From the NCBI RefSeq assembly GCF_001894885.1, contig NZ_BCXB01000004.1:124001-188000 (forward strand): 64,000 nt of DNA, read 5' to 3'. The notes beneath the pieces are model-generated. The model worked only from the letters and a program-made list of their open reading frames with translations. It had not been told where the DNA came from and did no database searches. Positions 52,600 through 61,745 of this stretch are shown here, piece after piece (within the stretch, counting starts at the first letter, position 1; each line of letters begins with the position of its first letter). This DNA is from Rhodococcus marinonascens NBRC 14363 (lineage in GTDB: Bacteria > Actinomycetota > Actinomycetes > Mycobacteriales > Mycobacteriaceae). Made by a program: the position numbers and the translations under genes.

Positions 52600-53268
52600 C
52601 TACCCGCAACGTCTTTCGGCGTTGCGGGTTTGACCGTGTCCCACACCGACGCTTGTGGTGCAGGAACAGGGTTCGGGGTCACCCCCGCTCGACTGACTAC
52701 AGGTGCGGGCAAGCTGTTCCGGACGCGGCGGTGCCGCCTCAGAGGTCGGGGCGGGGTCGGCGCGATCTTGTCGCGGCTCCGAGCCACGGGCGCATGGTCG
52801 GCGACCCGGACGGTGGGTATCTGACCGCAAAGCCGGGTGGCCTTTCCTCGGCCGAGCTGCGCACGTTTGGCTCTGTTCACCGAGGCGACGTGATCCCGGT
52901 TGCCGCCGACTTGACAGGGCGGGCACCACGCGGTGTGGTATCCGCCAGGGCGGGTGAGGTCCTCGTTGCAGCCGGGGCGCACAGGGCGGACGTACCTCGG
53001 GCGGGGACCGAGAGCACGGTGATATCGGAGCAGGCGGCGGTGTGCGACAGCTTCCCGTGGAGCCTGAGACCCGGCAGTACCACGCCTCCACCCTCTCGCG
53101 AGTCGACGACGTCTGCGCGGGACGCCTGAGATAGGCGTCCAGGTCCTCACGGTCGAAGACCCGTTGACCCGAAGCGGTACGGCGGCACGGTAGCCGTCCC
53201 TCCGATGCAGCCTTACGAACGCCCGCTACCGACATACCCAGGTACTCGGCGGCTTCACCAATACGCAT
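52600..53268 (-). pseudogene. Decayed IS607-type element: TnpA N-terminus joined to TnpB C-terminus
   Basis: From ATG 53268 the minus strand reads MRIGEAAEYLGMSVAGVRKA and ASEGRLPCRRTASGQRVFDR, a MerR-like helix-turn-helix, then VEAWYCRVSGSTGS, the first strand of a serine recombinase. This is the start of an IS607 TnpA. The recombinase stops there. Around 52850-52960 another frame gives CPPCQVGGNRDHVASVNRAK, the closing zinc-finger region of TnpB. The middle of both genes is missing, so an internal deletion has fused the two. The element is inactive. Confidence 0.7.
52602..52629. terminator. Rho-independent-type hairpin after the GntR gene
   Basis: ACCCGCAACG (52602-52611) and CGTTGCGGGT (52620-52629) are perfect 10-bp arms around an 8-nt loop, followed by TTTGA on the plus strand. 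It may end the GntR transcript or belong to the IS607 remnant that starts here. Confidence 0.65.
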
Positions 53269-53632
53269 TCCTCTCGGCCGTGAACGTCGGTCGTGAATGG
53301 CCGGGATTCCTACGCGGGAACGCATGACACGTTCTCCATTCGGTGGGTTCCTGCTTCACCGCTGACTGCTCCGGCGAGCCGGAGTCTGGTGTCAGTGATT
53401 CGTGGGGTGGCCCAACAAAGAATTGTGCTCCGAACAGGAAAATCGACTTGCCTAAGGTGTGGATATCGATGCGAGACAGCCGATTCAGGCGGCAGCGGAC
53501 GAGGGCCGCGTACAAGGTCGAGGCCGGTGACGATGCGTCAGGCAAGCAGCAGTCGCCCGCGTGGAGTCGGTGATACGCAACCCCGCCATCCTCGGCGGCA
53601 CTTCACCCCCGATTAGGCAGACCGTAGTGCGC
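53269..53632. other. Intergenic stretch right of the IS607 remnant
   Basis: No gene, RNA or clear repeat is seen in these 364 bp. Short open frames on both strands carry no recognisable protein features. Confidence 0.5.
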
Positions 53633-54079
53633 TCAAAGACGATCCAGTACTTCGCTCAACTTTGACAGACAGACCTTCCATCCTCGTTCCAGAGCATTGC
53701 GCGCCATTTTCTCGCGCTTGTTGTCGATGTCGAAACCACTGTGAGTGAGCAACAGTCGTGTTCCACGCCCTTGTGGTTGCACCGTCCAGGTGACTATCCA
53801 GCGTGCCGGCTGCGGTGCACGCATATCCACCCAACTCCATGTCATAGCCACCCCCGGAGTCACTTCCAAGACCTCGCATGCAATCTCGCTCGGTGGACTC
53901 GATGGCACTGACAAGAGGAAATGAGTTCCTACCCGTGCCCCTTCGAATCCCGTTGATGCCATCAACCACCGCTCGACAAGAGTTGGGTCGGTAAGCGCCT
54001 GCCAGACAACTTCACGCGGATGGGGATAAAAGGTACCGACCTCGACTCGCGACGGATCTAGCTCGGGCTCGATTGTCAC
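53633..54079 (-). CDS. SRPBCC (AHSA1/START-like) family protein
   Basis: A 148-residue protein with the helix-grip fold. Typical blocks are FYPHPREVVWQALTDPTLVE, RWLMASTGFEGARVGTHFLL, WSWVDMRAPQPARWIVTWTV and LLLTHSGFDIDNKREKMARN. AHSA1-like proteins bind hydrophobic ligands or act as co-chaperones; in actinobacteria they often go with an ArsR regulator, but none is present here. Start GTG 54079 overlaps the stop of a small upstream frame as GTGA. Confidence 0.82.
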   Translation of the reverse strand: MTIEPELDPSRVEVGTFYPHPREVVWQALTDPTLVERWLMASTGFEGARVGTHFLLSVPSSPPSEIACEVLEVTPGVAMTWSWVDMRAPQPARWIVTWTVQPQGRGTRLLLTHSGFDIDNKREKMARNALERGWKVCLSKLSEVLDRL

Positions 54080-54204
54080 TGGGCGACCTCATGGACAACA
54101 GCACCGCCGGCCGAGTCTGAAATCGGAGTATGAGACCAACGAGAACGTTGAAGTATGAACATCGATTTCTCCCCTAATGGCCTCTGAACGGCGATCGTAC
54201 GCAT
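54076..54204 (-). CDS. Small ORF (42 codons) translationally coupled to the SRPBCC gene
   Basis: ATG 54204 follows GAGGAGG with nine bases between, a strong ribosome-binding site. The product is MRTIAVQRPLGEKSMFILQR continued to SAGGAVVHEVAQ. Its stop overlaps the SRPBCC start (GTGA). It resembles no family I know. It may be a leader peptide, a real small protein, or the mutated end of a lost ArsR-type regulator. Confidence 0.4.
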   Translation of the reverse strand: MRTIAVQRPLGEKSMFILQRSRWSHTPISDSAGGAVVHEVAQ

Positions 54205-54318
54205 GTTCGCAACCTCCTCGTTCGGAAATCTCCAACCGCGAAGCACGTCACCTGCCGCACCTGTACGGACTACTTGGCAGCAGCCGAGGCAGGCACTCCA
54301 GTGCACCTGGCCAGCCCC

Positions 54319-55173
54319 CTAGAGAAGCAGGCGCACGACGTCGGCTGTGCGGGCGAGTCCCGGAAACGCCTCGGCCGTGGACCTTGGATGTAGTACGTGG
54401 ACGGAGAGCCGGAACAGTACGGCGCGCAACAGCATCTGCGGCCACTCGAGGAGATCGTCCCAACGTGAGATGAGCGCCTCGTCGGCTCCACCCCAGGAAA
54501 TGGCGTCCACGACGGCCACCGCAGCGGCCCACGACGCGGGGCGCCAGTACGGAGTGATGTCGGTGATGCCGGGCGCAAGTGCGCCAGAGAAGAGAACGGT
54601 ACCGAAGAGATCCCCGTGCACCAACTGATCTGTGCTGGTGACGGACTTACGAAGTGTGGCGAGCCCGGTGATCAGCTCGAGGCTCATGCGGCCATCGGGC
54701 GAGGGTGTCTCGAGTTGTTCGGCGCCCTTGGCGCCGCGAAGGGGTGCCTTCTCCCACGCGGCGCGGTCCGCGGCCGCGAATACATCGACCTCCTCCCACG
54801 GCGCCATCGGTGGTTGCGCCAGGAATCGGGGGCGGTCGAGCTTCGAAGTGGCCGCGTGGAGTCGGCCCGACATCGACACGACCTCGTCGTGCCGCGGTTC
54901 CGGAGTGCCCTCGATGAATGTATCGGCACGCCAACCCGAGACCACGTACCGGCCGTCCGTGGAACGGACAGGACGGGCGAGCCGCAACCCGTCCACTTCC
55001 AAGTTCTCGCGAACCTTGGCGGACCACGCTGCGCGCGCGTGGTCGGTGACAGACGACAGGACTACGTCTCCACAGAGCCACCCGCCGTCCCAGTCCGCAC
55101 CGAGTGCAACGGGCTCGACTTCCCGGAGGCCGAACGTGGAGCACACGTGCTGAGGTGGTTGGCCTGTGCTCAC
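54319..55173 (-). CDS. TIGR02569 family actinobacterial protein
   Basis: A 284-residue protein of the TIGR02569 family, conserved in mycobacteria and relatives. It starts VSTGQPPQHVCSTFGLREVE (GTG 55173). A phosphotransferase-like fold is suggested by GADWDGGWLCGDVVLS, DGRYVVSGWRADTFIEGTPE, DQLVHGDLFGTVLF (as in catalytic HGD loops) and DITPYWRPASWAAAVAVVDA. Function is unknown. It is downstream of moeZ (139 bp) on the same strand. The open frame upstream to 55308 is less likely because it has low complexity and no family similarity. Confidence 0.75.
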   Translation of the reverse strand: MSTGQPPQHVCSTFGLREVEPVALGADWDGGWLCGDVVLSSVTDHARAAWSAKVRENLEVDGLRLARPVRSTDGRYVVSGWRADTFIEGTPEPRHDEVVSMSGRLHAATSKLDRPRFLAQPPMAPWEEVDVFAAADRAAWEKAPLRGAKGAEQLETPSPDGRMSLELITGLATLRKSVTSTDQLVHGDLFGTVLFSGALAPGITDITPYWRPASWAAAVAVVDAISWGGADEALISRWDDLLEWPQMLLRAVLFRLSVHVLHPRSTAEAFPGLARTADVVRLLL

Positions 55174-55287
55174 GGCGCCAACGCTACCGCCGACCAGCCC
55201 GCCCACCGTGGAAGGCGCGCTGGCCGGAGGTCCGCAATCCTGCGCGGCCAACTGGTCCAACTGCGGCCGACCGGCTAGGCGTCTCGG

Positions 55288-55314
55288 TCCAACTACTCGG
55301 GGATCCAACTACTC
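55288..55314. repeat. Near-tandem 16-bp repeat at the moeZ stop codon
   Basis: TCCAACTACTC occurs at 55288-55298 and 55304-55314, a 16-bp period. The right copy runs into the moeZ TGA (55315-55313). Confidence 0.6.
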
Positions 55315-56515
55315 AATAGACCGGAAGGCTGGTGTCCACCTGCTTCGCCCACGCCATGACGCCGCCCTGTAGATGTGTGGCGTCCGAAAAGCCCGCTTCC
55401 TTCAGCGCCGCCAGTGCCTCGGCGGACCTGACTCCCGTCTTGCAGTGCAGGACGATCTGTTTGTTCTGTGGAAGCTCGGACAGCGCTTCACCCGAAAGGA
55501 TGCGGTCCTTGGGGATTAGCACCGCGCCCGGCAGGTGGACGATGTCCCACTCGACAGGCTCGCGCACGTCGATCAGTTCGATTTCCGTGCCGGAGTCGAG
55601 AAGCTCAGCCAACTCTGTGGCAGTGATGGTCGATCCGGCCACCGCTGCCTGACCCTCCTCGGACACCACGCCGCAGAACGCGTCGTAGTCGATCAACTCT
55701 GTGATCGGTGTCCGCGCCGGGTCTCGTCGCAACGTTATGGTGCGGTAGGTCATATCGAGTGCGTCGTACACCATCAGCCGGCCGAGCAACGATTCGCCGA
55801 TGCCGGTGATCAACTTGACCGCCTCGGTTGCCATGATCGAACCGATCGATGCGCACAGCACGCCGAACACGCCGCCCTCGGCGCACGAGGGCACCATGCC
55901 AGGCGGCGGCGGCTCCGGGTACAGGTCGCGGTAGTTGAGTCCGCGCCCGTTCGGCGCGTCTTCCCAGAAGACGGACGCCTGACCTTCGAATCGGTAGATA
56001 GAACCCCACACGTACGGCTTGTGCGCAAGCACGGCAGCATCGTTGACGAGATACCGGGTGGCGAAGTTATCGGTCCCGTCGAGGATCAGGTCGTACTGTC
56101 CGAACAAGGCGACGGCATTGTCGGGTTCGAGGCGGAACTGGTGCAACCGGACATCGACGGTGTCGTTGATCTCGTGGATGGAGTCGCGGGCACTCTCCGC
56201 CTTGCTGCGGCCCACATCCGACTGGCCGTGGATGACCTGGCGTTGCAAATTCGACATGTCCACCTCGTCGAACTCGACGATGCCGATCGTGCCGACACCT
56301 GCGGCCGCGAGATAGAGCAACGCCGGCGACCCGAGACCGCCCGCCCCGATGACCAGGACCTTCGCGTTCTTGAGGCGCTTCTGTCCCACCATGCCGACGT
56401 CCGGAATGATTAGGTGCCTGCTGTACCGCGCGACCTCGTCGCGGGACAGTTCGGCGTCCGGTTCCACCAATGGCGGCAGCGCGTCGGCGGTCTTCACAGA
56501 ACGGTCAAGCGACAC
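55313..56515 (-). CDS. moeZ: MoeZ: adenylyltransferase/sulfurtransferase
   Basis: A 400-residue two-domain protein. The N-terminal E1-like domain shows VLVIGAGGLGSPALLYLAAA, NLQRQVIHGQSDVGRSKAES and LILDGTDNFATRYLVNDA. The C-terminal rhodanese domain (from about residue 300) has EIELIDVREPVEWDIVHLPG and the active-site cysteine in IVLHCKTGVRSAEALAAL. It adenylates the C-terminal Gly of small sulfur carrier proteins and transfers sulfur to form thiocarboxylates, used for molybdopterin, and in mycobacteria for CysO-dependent cysteine synthesis. Length and domain order are normal. The gene precedes the TIGR02569 gene as in mycobacteria. Confidence 0.93.
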   Translation of the reverse strand: MSLDRSVKTADALPPLVEPDAELSRDEVARYSRHLIIPDVGMVGQKRLKNAKVLVIGAGGLGSPALLYLAAAGVGTIGIVEFDEVDMSNLQRQVIHGQSDVGRSKAESARDSIHEINDTVDVRLHQFRLEPDNAVALFGQYDLILDGTDNFATRYLVNDAAVLAHKPYVWGSIYRFEGQASVFWEDAPNGRGLNYRDLYPEPPPPGMVPSCAEGGVFGVLCASIGSIMATEAVKLITGIGESLLGRLMVYDALDMTYRTITLRRDPARTPITELIDYDAFCGVVSEEGQAAVAGSTITATELAELLDSGTEIELIDVREPVEWDIVHLPGAVLIPKDRILSGEALSELPQNKQIVLHCKTGVRSAEALAALKEAGFSDATHLQGGVMAWAKQVDTSLPVY

Positions 56516-56631
56516 GGTTCACTCCTGACGATTGCGCGACGGCTTCCAACGTATCGGTACGCCCTTGTTCCAACGCCCGGGCTGGGTCCATTCTTCCCTC
56601 GAACGGTCGCCCGAGTTCACGGCGACGCCAG

Positions 56632-57774
56632 TCAGGCGCGGGGGAACGGCCAAGGGTTGAAACGACAGGTGAGACCGTTCATCGGCACCACACCCTCGGG
56701 GTCGAGTTTCGCGATGTCGTCGTTCGTTGTCCCGAAGGTCTGCTGCATCATCACTGGCGCGAGACCGTCCTCGGTCTCACACGGTTGGTGGCTCTGATAG
56801 CCGATGGCGTGACCGACCTCGTGGTTGATCTGATACTGGCGGTACGAGCCTATGTCCCCTTGGAAGTCAATCGCACCGCGCACCCAGCGGGGCTCGTTGA
56901 GCAGCACCCGGTCGATGCTGGGGTTGTAGCAGGAACCCTCGATTTCGATGTCGTATCCGCAGGCTTCGCGCACCGTCATCTGAGAGGTGAGCGAGACGCG
57001 GAAGTCCGGGTCGCCCCCATCGACGCGACGGAATGCGAAACGCGGGTCCTTCGTCCAACTCTTCGGGTTCGACAGCGTCTGGTCGACCATCCGGGCGAAG
57101 GACTCGTCACCGCCGAACCCGGACGTGTCGACTCCGTCCTCCACCTCCACCGTGTACGTGAACTCTCGTTCGGTACCTTCACCGACCTTTGGTCCGCTGC
57201 CCGGAACTAGGTGCCACGTACCCGCGCCCCCAGCCGTGAACGGGCCGCCGGCAGGCAGCGCACCCGCCGGCAGTTCGACGGCGAAGTTGCCATCGGCCGC
57301 GGGCGGGCTGCCGATGATGCCGGAACCTCGCGTGTCGTGCGAGAGGGTTCCAAATCCCGGGGTGTCGAACTGGCCCATGGACTCGTCCGTGCCGGCGCTC
57401 CGGGCCGCATCAACCATGACGAGAACGGTGACGACCAGCAGGATCGGTATTGCGTAGGCGCGCCAGCCGTACATCGAGACGAACCGGCCGATCCAGCTCT
57501 GCTTCCGCGCTTGTCGTACCGGGCGCGGATTCCGTGGCTTACCTAGATCGCGCCTGGTCGGGTCCCATTGCGCACGAAGTGGTTGATGCGACTGTTGTTG
57601 TTGTGGCTGTTGTTGTGGCTGTTGTTGATACCCCCGCGCCGGAGACACCCGCGAAGCGCGAGAGTGGGCATCACGCTGGTCGGCACTGCGCGATCGCTCC
57701 CCCGGTGATGGCTTCCCAGCGTCGAAACTCTCGGGAGCCCGGCCGCGCACGCGCGATCCTCCTCGGTCAGTCAC
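56632..57774 (-). CDS. DUF3152 membrane-anchored zincin-like protein
   Basis: A 380-residue protein. The cytoplasmic N-terminus is charged and contains a glutamine run (GYQQQPQQQPQQQQSHQPLR), then one membrane segment (AYAIPILLVVTVLVMVDAA) near residue 115. The external DUF3152 domain has a metal-protease motif QINHEVGHAIGY (HExGH) plus the conserved DFRVSLTSQMTVREACGYDI and VRGAIDFQGDIGSYRQYQ. This fits a surface zinc protease, not experimentally proven as far as I know. Equivalent to Rv3207c by position. Confidence 0.85.
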   Translation of the reverse strand: MTDRGGSRVRGRAPESFDAGKPSPGERSRSADQRDAHSRASRVSPARGYQQQPQQQPQQQQSHQPLRAQWDPTRRDLGKPRNPRPVRQARKQSWIGRFVSMYGWRAYAIPILLVVTVLVMVDAARSAGTDESMGQFDTPGFGTLSHDTRGSGIIGSPPAADGNFAVELPAGALPAGGPFTAGGAGTWHLVPGSGPKVGEGTEREFTYTVEVEDGVDTSGFGGDESFARMVDQTLSNPKSWTKDPRFAFRRVDGGDPDFRVSLTSQMTVREACGYDIEIEGSCYNPSIDRVLLNEPRWVRGAIDFQGDIGSYRQYQINHEVGHAIGYQSHQPCETEDGLAPVMMQQTFGTTNDDIAKLDPEGVVPMNGLTCRFNPWPFPRA

Positions 57775-57926
57775 CCGACCAGAATCTCACAGTTCGGCAT
57801 CACCTCGACCCAGTGCTCGGCCCGCCGATCATTCGGCGTGTCACCACGAGGCCATCCGCAATACCGTGGCTACCTCTTCAACAGGCATGAATGATGGCTA
57901 TTGGTCTTCAGTTATGTTGTAGTTAA

Positions 57927-58731
<805 letters not shown>

Positions 58732-58744
58732 CAGCGAATACGAG

Positions 58745-58779
58745 AAAGGGCCCGCAGTCGTCTCGACTGCGGGCCCTTT
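58745..58779. terminator. Strong bidirectional terminator between tetR and the DUF3107 gene
   Basis: AAAGGGCCCGCAGTCG (58745-58760) pairs perfectly with CGACTGCGGGCCCTTT (58764-58779) around a 3-nt loop. The A and T ends provide U-tracts in both directions, as expected between convergent genes. Confidence 0.9.
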
Positions 58780-58787
58780 GCCTGCGC

Positions 58788-59015
58788 TCACTTGGTGGGA
58801 GCGAATCCGACTTTGCGAATATCGGACGGGCCAATCTCCACGTAGGCGATCTTGCTGGACTGAATGAGGTACTTGCGTCCTTTGTCATCCTGCAGAGACA
58901 GGATCCCGCCGCCGTCGAGGGCGCCCGAGACCAACGCCTCGACCTCGTCCGGTGTCTGTTCACTGCTGACGATGAGCTCACGCGGGCTGTCGATTACACC
59001 GATCTTGACCTCCAC
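58788..59015 (-). CDS. DUF3107 family small conserved protein
   Basis: A 75-residue protein beginning VEVKIGVIDSPRELIVSSEQ and ending in VEIGPSDIRKVGFAPTK. DUF3107 proteins are ATP-independent-looking small proteins conserved in actinobacteria with unknown role. GTG 59015 is chosen over TTG 59021 because GGAGG lies at 59026-59022, six bases before the GTG and touching the TTG. Equivalent to Rv3208A by position. Confidence 0.85.
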   Translation of the reverse strand: MEVKIGVIDSPRELIVSSEQTPDEVEALVSGALDGGGILSLQDDKGRKYLIQSSKIAYVEIGPSDIRKVGFAPTK

Positions 59016-59129
59016 GGTCAACCTCCGAACTCTCCGAGAAACATCAGCTGTCCTGGCCAGGCTAATGCAGCGGAGTCCGCCGGTGCGCGTCCGCGTGCTG
59101 TGCCCTGAGCGAACACACTAGCGGTGCCG

Positions 59130-59810
59130 TCACACGAGTCCCAGCACTTCCATGCGTTCAGCGTGCATTTGCTGCATGCGGTCGAACAATGCCATGACGC
59201 CGTTGAGATCGCCGGACGCCGAGATGACGAGGTCGGTGAGTGCTTCGCGCTGCGCCAGGACGAACTGCGCCTGGGTGACAGCCTCACCGAGCAGTCGCCG
59301 GCCCCACAGCATGAGGCGATCCTTGTCGCGATTGCTGGCCTTGATCGCCTGCTGCACCTCGTGCACGACGAACTCTGAGTGGCCGGTTTGCGAGAGCACT
59401 TCCTCGACTGTCCCCGCGGCCTCCGCGGGCAGCGAGTGCCCGATCTCGCGATAAAAATCCGCAGCGATCCCGTCGCCGACGTACGCCTTCACCAATGCTT
59501 CGAGCCACGTCGACGGGGTGGTGGATGCGTGGTAGCTGTCCAGGGCACGGACGAAAGGATCCATTGCCTCGTAGATGTCGAACCCACGCGCGGTCAAGGC
59601 CTCCTCGAGCATCTCGAAGTGCCCCATCTCGGCAGCTGCCATGCTCGCGAGCGCCACTTTCCCCCGCAGGGTCCGGGCCATCTGAGCGTCCTCGGACAAC
59701 CGGTAGAAAGCAGAGATCTCGCCGTACGCGAGAACAGCAAAGAGCTCGCCGACGCCCGGGTGATCGGCGGGAATGACGGGGTCGGAGGATGCAGGCGTGT
59801 TGGGCTCCAT
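59130..59810 (-). CDS. Ferritin-like fold protein
   Basis: A 226-residue all-helical protein of the ferritin-like superfamily. Carboxylate/histidine motifs are ALASMAAAEMGHFEMLEEAL (ExxH) and later VQQAIKASNRDKDRLMLWGR; the second canonical ExxH is not obvious, so metal binding is uncertain. In mycobacteria the equivalent gene (Rv3210c) is also next to rhlE. No signal or membrane segment. It is divergent from rhlE. Confidence 0.72.
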   Translation of the reverse strand: MEPNTPASSDPVIPADHPGVGELFAVLAYGEISAFYRLSEDAQMARTLRGKVALASMAAAEMGHFEMLEEALTARGFDIYEAMDPFVRALDSYHASTTPSTWLEALVKAYVGDGIAADFYREIGHSLPAEAAGTVEEVLSQTGHSEFVVHEVQQAIKASNRDKDRLMLWGRRLLGEAVTQAQFVLAQREALTDLVISASGDLNGVMALFDRMQQMHAERMEVLGLV

Positions 59811-60134
59811 GTCGCCAAAGCCTAGCGTGTCGGGCGGTGATGTTTGCCATGCGCAAGCGTGAATGGGACGTTCTCCGGCTACAATGATCGTGGGTAACCA
59901 CTCGTCAACACGTTCACCGTCACGGGGAACGTTGGTTTAGTGATGATCGCGATCACGATCCGATCAGCGGTTCCCACCGATAATGTGCGCGCACCTGATC
60001 GAAGTTCCCAGCCGCGCCTCGCCGAAATCTCCGATTTCTGCGCTGAGGCAGAGGCAGGAACTACTCGGAAGAGGACATCGACGAGCGTCGACTGGGAAAT
60101 CGGGCCGACCAGCGGCCCCGCCCTTACCTCGTAC
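59811..60134. other. Divergent promoter region between the ferritin-like gene and rhlE
   Basis: The 324-bp stretch should hold both promoters. No -35/-10 pair stands out. The rhlE frame is open from ATG 59940, but the extra residues do not look conserved, so it may be leader sequence. Confidence 0.5.
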
Positions 60135-61736
60135 GTGCGTGCAGCTACGAGGAAGGCCAGTCCCCTGAGCAAGATCACCGTCGACCATGAAGATGACGCA
60201 ACCGAGACCACGCTGTCTGCGCAACTCGACTCCACCCACGTCGCCCCCACCTTCGCCGAACTCGGAGTCGACGAAAACATCGTCCGCGCCCTCGACGAGA
60301 TCGGTATCGAGCGCACATTTGCAATCCAGGAATTGACGCTGCCACTCGCCCTCGCCGGGGACGACCTGATCGGTCAGGCCCGCACAGGCATGGGCAAGAC
60401 ATTCGGTTTCGGCGTGCCGTTGCTCCACCGCATTTCCACCGGGACCACTGGGACCGTCGCCCTGGACGGCACACCCCGCGCACTCATCATCGTTCCCACC
60501 CGCGAGCTGTGCATCCAGGTCACCAAGGACCTCGAGAACGCCGCGAAGTACCTGAAGGGCCAGAAGCACGCGCTCGAAGTACTCGCCATCTACGGCGGCC
60601 GCCCTTACGAGACCCAGATCGCAACCCTGCAAAAGGGCGCCGACGTGGTCGTGGGTACGCCGGGTCGCCTCCTGGACCTGGCCAATCAGGGCCACCTGAT
60701 CCTCGGCAAGGTCGAGGTACTGGTGCTCGACGAGGCGGATGAGATGCTCGACCTCGGATTCCTCCCTGACATCGAGCGCATTCTCGGGATGGTTCCGGAC
60801 AAGCGTCAGACGATGTTGTTCTCCGCCACCATGCCGGGCCCCATCATCACCCTCGCCCGCACGTTCCTCAGCCAGCCGACGCACATCCGCGCCGAGGAAG
60901 CCGAGTCCTCGGCCATCCACGAACGGACCAGCCAGCACATCTACCGCGCCCACGCACTCGACAAGGCGGAAATGGTGGCCCGGGTGCTGCAGGCGGACGG
61001 CCGCGGCGCGACGATGATCTTCACCCGGACCAAGCGCACCGCTCAGAAGGTCGCCGATGAACTTGCCGAGCGTGGATTCGCCGTCGGTTCCGTACACGGC
61101 GACCTCGGCCAGATCGCCCGCGAGAAGGCCCTGAAATCGTTCCGGTCGGGCAAGATCGACGTCCTCGTCGCCACCGACGTCGCGGCGCGAGGTATCGACA
61201 TCGACGACGTCACCCACGTCGTCAACTACCAGTGCCCAGAGGACGAAAAGACCTACGTTCACCGGATCGGCCGCACCGGCCGCGCAGGGCGCGCAGGCAT
61301 CGCCGTGACACTCGTGGATTGGGATGACATCCCGCGCTGGAAACTCATAGACCAGGCGCTCGGCCTCGGACTGCCCGATCCGGTCGAGACCTACTCCAGT
61401 TCCCCCCATCTGTACGAGGAATTGTCGATCCCCGCCGAGTCGACCGGCACCGTCAAGAAGGCGTCCACGGAAAGGGCAGCGCCCGCCCGGGAGAACGAAC
61501 GCTCGGACCGCACCGAGCGTCCAGAGCGCACCGAGCGCACGCGCAGCCGCCGCCGCCGCACTCGTGGTGGCCGTCCCGTGGACCCCGCGAGCCCCAAGTC
61601 TGTGTCGCCCGAACCGACCGCACCCGCCGAATCCACGCCTCCGGGCGCGGAAACCGACGGCGAAGGCGCGTCCAAGCCCCGGCGTCGCCGTCGTAATCGG
61701 ACCCCGAAGGTCGGCGCCACCACGAACGCGGAGTAA
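60135..61736 (+). CDS. rhlE: DEAD-box RNA helicase RhlE
   Basis: A DEAD-box helicase of 533 residues from GTG 60135. Q motif: FAIQELTLPLALAGDD; motif I ARTGMGKTFGFG; Ia PTRELCIQV; II VLVLDEADEMLDLGF; III FSATMP; IV MIFTRTKRTAQKV; V VATDVAARGIDIDDV; VI HRIGRTGRAGRAG. The C-terminal tail is basic and repetitive (ERSDRTERPERTERTRSRRR), probably RNA-binding and disordered. It remodels RNA, often in cold or mRNA decay. The start is uncertain: ATG 59940, GTG 60135 and a CTG at 60165 preceded by GAGGAAGG are all possible. Confidence 0.9.
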   Translation: MRAATRKASPLSKITVDHEDDATETTLSAQLDSTHVAPTFAELGVDENIVRALDEIGIERTFAIQELTLPLALAGDDLIGQARTGMGKTFGFGVPLLHRISTGTTGTVALDGTPRALIIVPTRELCIQVTKDLENAAKYLKGQKHALEVLAIYGGRPYETQIATLQKGADVVVGTPGRLLDLANQGHLILGKVEVLVLDEADEMLDLGFLPDIERILGMVPDKRQTMLFSATMPGPIITLARTFLSQPTHIRAEEAESSAIHERTSQHIYRAHALDKAEMVARVLQADGRGATMIFTRTKRTAQKVADELAERGFAVGSVHGDLGQIAREKALKSFRSGKIDVLVATDVAARGIDIDDVTHVVNYQCPEDEKTYVHRIGRTGRAGRAGIAVTLVDWDDIPRWKLIDQALGLGLPDPVETYSSSPHLYEELSIPAESTGTVKKASTERAAPARENERSDRTERPERTERTRSRRRRTRGGRPVDPASPKSVSPEPTAPAESTPPGAETDGEGASKPRRRRRNRTPKVGATTNAE

Positions 61737-61745
61737 ACAACCGCC

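Noticed and set aside
60148-60167. CTG start for rhlE behind GAGGAAGG
   Set aside because: The spacing is good, but CTG starts are rare; listed only as an alternative.
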